NCBI RefSeq assembly: GCF_012933445.1
Contig: NZ_JABBNC010000001.1
Coordinates: forward strand, 186,001 to 250,000
Length of the DNA stretch: 64,000 nt
DNA from: Actinoplanes sp. TBRC 11911
Lineage (GTDB): Bacteria; Actinomycetota; Actinomycetes; Mycobacteriales; Micromonosporaceae
Direction: 5' to 3'
In this document: positions 59,956 through 64,000 of the stretch, in pieces
Layout of the letters: every line of letters starts with the position of its first letter
Position numbering within the stretch: position 1 is the first letter of the stretch
The notes under the pieces: model-generated
Databases searched by the model: none
What the model was told of the DNA's origin: nothing
Seen by the model: the letters and a program-made list of their open reading frames with translations, nothing else
Position numbers and translations under genes: made by a program

Positions 59956-62900
59956 GTGTCGGATCCGACTATGCGGGATCCGGTTGGCAGCCTTCGAGCT
60001 GCCCTTATCGCCGCTTTGATGGATCTTCCCTTTATCAACGCGCTCTCCGACCGGCGGATGTTGCTGAATCTCGTGCGCCAGGGCGTCGTTCGCTTCCCGG
60101 ACGTCGAGGAGAAACCCGAAGCCCGGTTGCATGTCGTATCCATCGTGATGACCTGCATGTCCCACCCGGGCGGTCTACGCGCCTTACGGTCCGCGCTGGA
60201 CACGATGGCGCCGGACTCGGACGGGACTCGGCAGGCGCATCGGCTCATCCAATCGGCGACGTTGGCGGCATTGATCCCGGACGGCGAGCGGGATCGCGTG
60301 AAACCCCTGCTACAGCGTCACTGGACGACGTTCGTCGCGGCCGCCGGCGGGATGCAGGCGCCCACGAACGGCGACCTTGTCGGACGCTTCGAAGCTCTGA
60401 CTCAAGAGCCACTGCCTGAGTTCGGCCTGCCGGCCGCCCTGGCGTTCGTCGAAGAGATCGCCGCACTGGCACCGTCAGCACGCTCCACGCCGCTGTCCGA
60501 TTGGGTTGACCAGCAAGCCGAGCGTCTCGAGCTGACCCTTGAGCTGCAGAAGCACCGCAGTCACGAGTCGCCTGGCGGCCTCCGACCACCCGGTTCGGAC
60601 ACTCCCGAAACAGAACAAATAACGAAAAATAAGGACATCGTATCCGAGAACGGGCTAGGGTGGGGCCGGGAAATTTCCGCCACCTGGGTGGATGCCGAAG
60701 TCATTGATGATCATGATAATCTGCCGCCCGGTCCGGAACATCAGCGAGAGCAGGACGAGGAAGAGCGCGGCCACCAAGGAGACGAGATGCCATCCCTGAC
60801 CTCGGCAGCGCCCCGTGAAGTCGAAAGCTTGCCGCAGGTCTGGGGAAATGTACCGCCGCGAAATCCTAACTTCACGGGGCGAGTCGATTTACTTGAGGCG
60901 CTCCACGAGCAATTCAGCACGGAACGGGAAACTGCGGTACTGCCCGAATCATTGCATGGTATGGGCGGTGTCGGCAAGTCGCAGGTCGCCATTGAGTATA
61001 TTCATAAGCATCGCAGCGAATATGATCTGATATGGTGGATTCCCGCGGAGCACAAGAGTCAGATCCTCAGCGCTTTGACCGAATTGGCGCAGCGTTTGGG
61101 GCTCGATCTCAGCCGGGAGGCGATCAGCGCCGTGCCCGCGGTTCGCGAGGCGCTGAGCACTGCCGAGACGCCCTACGCGAACTGGTTTCTCGTCTTCGAC
61201 AACGCTGAGTCGCTTTCGGACGTCCGGCCATTCTTTCCCACCGGTGGGCACGGCAAAATTCTGGTCACCTCTCGCAACGCCGAGTGGGCGGCGGTCACCC
61301 GCACGCTGGAGGTCGACGTTTTCAGCCGGCCGGAGAGCACCGCCTTCTTGCGCAAGCGCACGCCGGAACTCGCCTTGGCGGATGCCGACCGCCTGGCCGA
61401 GGCCCTGGGCGACCTGCCGCTGGCGGTGGAGCAGGCCGCCGCCTGGCGAGTGGCGACCGGCATGCCCGTCGACCAGTACCTGGAACTACTCAACGAGAAA
61501 CGTATCGAGCTGCTGGAATTGGGAACGTCCCCGGACTACGAGGTCTCCGTCGCGGCGGCGTGGAACGTCTCACTCGACAAACTCGAGGAGGTCAACGGCG
61601 CGGCGCTCCAGCTTCTGCAGGTTTGTTCGTTCTTCGCGCCCGAGCCGATCTCTCGTGACCTCTTCGCCGGGTCGCCGAGCGCCCAGATCACCGAGACTCT
61701 GGACGAGACGCTGCGCGACCCGATCAAACTCGCCCGGGCGATCCGCGACATTCAGCGCTACGCGCTGGCGAAGTTCGATCACCGAGCCGGCACTCTTCAG
61801 ATGCATCGCCTCGTGCAGGCCGTTCTGGTCAGCCGGATGACGTCCGACCATGAGCAGATCATGCGCCACGGTTCGCACGCGTTGCTGGCTAACGGCGACG
61901 TCAACAAGCCGAGCGTGCCCGATTCGTGGCCTCGCTACCAAGCGCTGCTGCCGCATCTGACGGTCTCCGGTGCGGTCGGGTCGGCCGACCCCAGAGTCCA
62001 GCAGTTCGTCTTCAACATGGTGAAGTTTCTCTATTACTGGGGTGACCACGACGGCTGCCTGTCCTTGGCGACCAAGGTTCACGAGGAACGCAAGAAAGAT
62101 CGTGGCGAGGACAACGAGCACACCCTGAGCGTGGCCAAATGGCGCGCGTGGATCCTGTGGGTTCTAGGACACTTCCGGGAGGCTGCCGACATCAACCGAC
62201 GCTGCCTGGAACTCTCCGAGTCCACGGTCGGCGCGGCTGACGAGGGAACACTGGACTCGATGACCCGGGTAGCGCTCGACCTCCGCACCGCCGGAGACGC
62301 CACGGCCGCCCTCGAACTCGACCGCCGCGCCTTCGAGAGGTGCGCCCGGGAATTCGGCGAGGACGACCCGGCGACGTTGAACGCCGCCATGCACCTGGGT
62401 ATGTGCCTCAAATTCAACGGTGCCTTCAACGAGGCACTCAGACTGGACAGCGACACGTATCGACGGAGCGTCGCCGTTCTCGGCGAGAACACCGACGACA
62501 CCCTGCGGGTGCTCAACTATCTGACGATCGGCCAACGCGAGGCCGGCGACTACCTCGGCGCGCACAAACGCCAGGAAGCGGTTTACCAGACGTTTATCAA
62601 CGTCTACGGGATGGAGAATCCCGCCGTCACACGCGCGGCACGCAACCTCGCTGTCGCCCGGCGCCGGGCCGGGGATCATGACGGCGCGCTGGCTCTCTCC
62701 TCGGACACGCTGCGGAGGTTCAGCAACCGCTACGGCGACAACTATCCGGAGACCATGGCGGCCGCGCTGGATCTGGCCATCGACCTGCGCCATTCCGCGG
62801 ACCTCCCGGGGGCGCTCAAACTGGGCGCGGAAACCCTTGACCGCTATGTCAAGGTGTTCGGCGAACGCCACCCGCATACGTTGGCGGCACGGGCGAACCT

Positions 62901-63315
62901 GGCCATCGTCATGCGGCTGATGGGCGAGCCGGACGCGGCGCACGCGTCGAACGCCGGGACCCTGAAGGTGCTGGATGAGACGCTCGGCCTGGAACACCCC
63001 ATCGCCATCGTCTGTGCCATCAACCTGGGAAGTGATCTAGCCGCTCAGGGCAAAGCCCGGGAAGCGTACGAGCGTGACATCGACTCACTGGATCGATGCC
63101 GCCGGGTCTTCGCCGAGAACCATCCATCGACACTGGCGTGCAGTCTGAACCTGGCCATCGATCTGGGCCGACTCGACCGGATCGCCGAAGCCGACAAGAT
63201 CCACGCAGACACCCTGGATCGTTACCGCCGGGTGCTCGGGGGTAAGCACCCGGCCACGTTGAACGCGCTGCAGAGTGTCCGAGCGGATTGCGACATCGAC
63301 CCGTCACCTCTGTAG
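59956..63315 (+). CDS. fxsT: NB-ARC/TPR STAND protein with EAD2-like N-terminus (FxsT-like)
   Basis: 1119 residues from the GTG at 59956, chosen for the GGGGAG site 6-11 bases upstream; an ATG at 59923 is in frame. N-terminus: a helical effector-associated domain 2-like region (LRAALIAALMDLPFINALSD, MTCMSHPGGLRALRSAL). An acidic linker precedes the STAND ATPase: VWGNVPPRNPNFTGR-like entry, Walker A GMGGVGKS (about 334-341), Walker B WFLVFDNAE (about 410-418), DLPLAVEQAAAW (GxP-type). The last 400 residues are TPR repeats of the kinesin-light-chain pattern (ALELDRRAFERCAREFGEDD). This matches the FxsT component of FxSxx-COOH RiPP systems. Generic STAND signalling is the alternative. Confidence 0.8.
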   Translation: MSDPTMRDPVGSLRAALIAALMDLPFINALSDRRMLLNLVRQGVVRFPDVEEKPEARLHVVSIVMTCMSHPGGLRALRSALDTMAPDSDGTRQAHRLIQSATLAALIPDGERDRVKPLLQRHWTTFVAAAGGMQAPTNGDLVGRFEALTQEPLPEFGLPAALAFVEEIAALAPSARSTPLSDWVDQQAERLELTLELQKHRSHESPGGLRPPGSDTPETEQITKNKDIVSENGLGWGREISATWVDAEVIDDHDNLPPGPEHQREQDEEERGHQGDEMPSLTSAAPREVESLPQVWGNVPPRNPNFTGRVDLLEALHEQFSTERETAVLPESLHGMGGVGKSQVAIEYIHKHRSEYDLIWWIPAEHKSQILSALTELAQRLGLDLSREAISAVPAVREALSTAETPYANWFLVFDNAESLSDVRPFFPTGGHGKILVTSRNAEWAAVTRTLEVDVFSRPESTAFLRKRTPELALADADRLAEALGDLPLAVEQAAAWRVATGMPVDQYLELLNEKRIELLELGTSPDYEVSVAAAWNVSLDKLEEVNGAALQLLQVCSFFAPEPISRDLFAGSPSAQITETLDETLRDPIKLARAIRDIQRYALAKFDHRAGTLQMHRLVQAVLVSRMTSDHEQIMRHGSHALLANGDVNKPSVPDSWPRYQALLPHLTVSGAVGSADPRVQQFVFNMVKFLYYWGDHDGCLSLATKVHEERKKDRGEDNEHTLSVAKWRAWILWVLGHFREAADINRRCLELSESTVGAADEGTLDSMTRVALDLRTAGDATAALELDRRAFERCAREFGEDDPATLNAAMHLGMCLKFNGAFNEALRLDSDTYRRSVAVLGENTDDTLRVLNYLTIGQREAGDYLGAHKRQEAVYQTFINVYGMENPAVTRAARNLAVARRRAGDHDGALALSSDTLRRFSNRYGDNYPETMAAALDLAIDLRHSADLPGALKLGAETLDRYVKVFGERHPHTLAARANLAIVMRLMGEPDAAHASNAGTLKVLDETLGLEHPIAIVCAINLGSDLAAQGKAREAYERDIDSLDRCRRVFAENHPSTLACSLNLAIDLGRLDRIAEADKIHADTLDRYRRVLGGKHPATLNALQSVRADCDIDPSPL

Positions 63316-63327
63316 GCACCGGTGCGA

Positions 63328-64000
63328 TCACCCGGCTAACCATCGCGCGGCGGTCAACGGCGACGGCCGCGCGGCGAAGTCCTTGACGGCGTCGTGCACC
63401 GCCTTGACCAGCTCGGACCTACCGAGCAAGGCTCGCCATTCGCGCCGGCCGGGTTGTGCCGCGACCGCCAGTCCTAGGCCCGACCACGCGTCGAAGTCCG
63501 CAGAAGATCGCGCAATGGCGCGCACGTACTCCACTTCGGCTCGGTCACTGTCACCCTGCAGCAGAAGAACGTCGCCGCGAGGAGCCGGGGGCCCATCTGG
63601 AACCGGCATGCCCCGGTAGAGTTGCAGGCGTCGATGCGACCACACCGAGTCACCGGCGCGGACCCGAACTCGCGCCGCGGCAGCCGGTGGCGCATCGAGT
63701 CCGCCGGTCCACGCGACGACCGCGTCTCGGACCCAGCCGGGATCAACCTCGAGGTTGCGCAGCCGCCACCCGGCCCGGTGATCCAGGAAGAGCGCCCGCG
63801 CCGCTCGATCGGCATGGGCCGGCACGCTCTCGCGCAGCCAAGAGCGCAGTGGCGTGCCCATGCCTTCGACGAAACGGCGCCCCCATTCGGTCAGTTCGCT
63901 GCAGCGGTGCAGCGCCTGCCATCCGGCCCACGCTTGCCGTCGCGCAAGGGCGAACTCGAAATCGGCCGTCTCGACATCTGTCGCTCGCCGTGAGCTCCGC
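63328..64000 (-). CDS. probable HExxH-type peptide-modifying protein, C-terminal part only
   Basis: 223 codons, open to the window edge. The visible part reads LARRQAWAGWQALHRCSELT, EWGRRFVEGMGTPLRSWLRE, LFLDHRAGWRLRNLEVDPGW and a helical end YVRAIARSSADFDAWSGLGL. This is the pattern at the end of HExxH-motif peptide beta-hydroxylase-like proteins from Fxs-type RiPP clusters. The HExxH motif itself would lie outside the window. It converges on the FxsT-like gene with 12 bases between. The call is an inference from pattern plus neighbour. Confidence 0.55.
   Translation of the reverse strand, partial: RSSRRATDVETADFEFALARRQAWAGWQALHRCSELTEWGRRFVEGMGTPLRSWLRESVPAHADRAARALFLDHRAGWRLRNLEVDPGWVRDAVVAWTGGLDAPPAAAARVRVRAGDSVWSHRRLQLYRGMPVPDGPPAPRGDVLLLQGDSDRAEVEYVRAIARSSADFDAWSGLGLAVAAQPGRREWRALLGRSELVKAVHDAVKDFAARPSPLTAARWLAG

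Noticed and set aside
1..64000. tRNA, rRNA or intact insertion-sequence genes
   Set aside because: No cloverleaf-like or rRNA-like sequence and no transposase frame was recognised; a dedicated covariance search was not possible here.

Overview
This is high-GC, gene-dense actinomycete chromosome. Alternative GTG starts are common, as are ECF sigma factors, XRE/MmyB-type regulators and MFS exporters. There is a homodimeric pyruvate dehydrogenase E1, a Zur-type box, and FxsT-like/EACC1-like conflict or peptide-modification proteins. A Micromonosporaceae (Actinoplanes-like) source is the best guess, but this is inference. No rRNA or tRNA gene, CRISPR array or intact transposase was seen.

Layout. 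1-7.6 kb (minus strand): a truncated FAD oxidase, a large LuxR-family regulator, an alpha/beta-hydrolase-like protein and a GMC-oxidoreductase-like protein that both lack catalytic residues, and an ECF sigma factor. 7.6-12.8 kb: a divergent MFS/XRE pair, an orphan ATP-synthase-b-like gene, several short-period tandem repeats and a low-complexity Ala/Pro-rich protein. 12.8-17.7 kb: a secreted CBM6-DUF1996 protein behind LacI-type operator-like palindromes, a protealysin-like M4 protease with its emfourin-type inhibitor, a CrtC/AttH-like protein and a membrane protein. 17.7-27.3 kb: aceE with a GntR regulator and an intergenic palindrome, an ECF41 sigma-TetR-quinone reductase operon, a beta-lactamase-fold hydrolase and a stand-alone cytochrome b (QcrB) paralogue. 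27.3-34.0 kb: a SCO6745-family protein, a regulator-hydrolase operon, a DHA2 exporter and a YciI/DGPF-ECF42 module.

34.0-36.1 kb is a zinc-sparing island. It holds Cys-pair-free L33 and L28 behind a Zur-like box, a second Cys-free L33, an MsrB without the zinc cysteines, and MsrA. Next to it, at 36.14-36.30 kb, is a small unrecognised gene for a 51-residue peptide built from aromatic-x-Gly-Pro-Gly/Thr repeats, divergent from an MFS exporter. 36.4-45.7 kb carries three more XRE/MmyB regulators, an AraC regulator, exporters, an SDR and a phosphotransferase. It also carries a decayed two-component system beside a palindromic element that has a second copy at 7.1 kb. 45.8-51.3 kb: an orphan EACC1-like protein, a 2-oxoacid dehydrogenase operon with a stand-alone lipoyl domain, and an MFS/MocR pair. 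51.4-59.5 kb: a secreted GH31 glucosidase with CBM20, a Tat-exported PHP-type metallohydrolase, and a LysR/MFS pair whose transporter contains an exact in-frame 633-bp tandem duplication. 59.9-64 kb: an NB-ARC/TPR protein resembling FxsT, then the 3' part of a probable HExxH peptide hydroxylase. This is probably the edge of an Fxs-type RiPP cluster that continues beyond the window.
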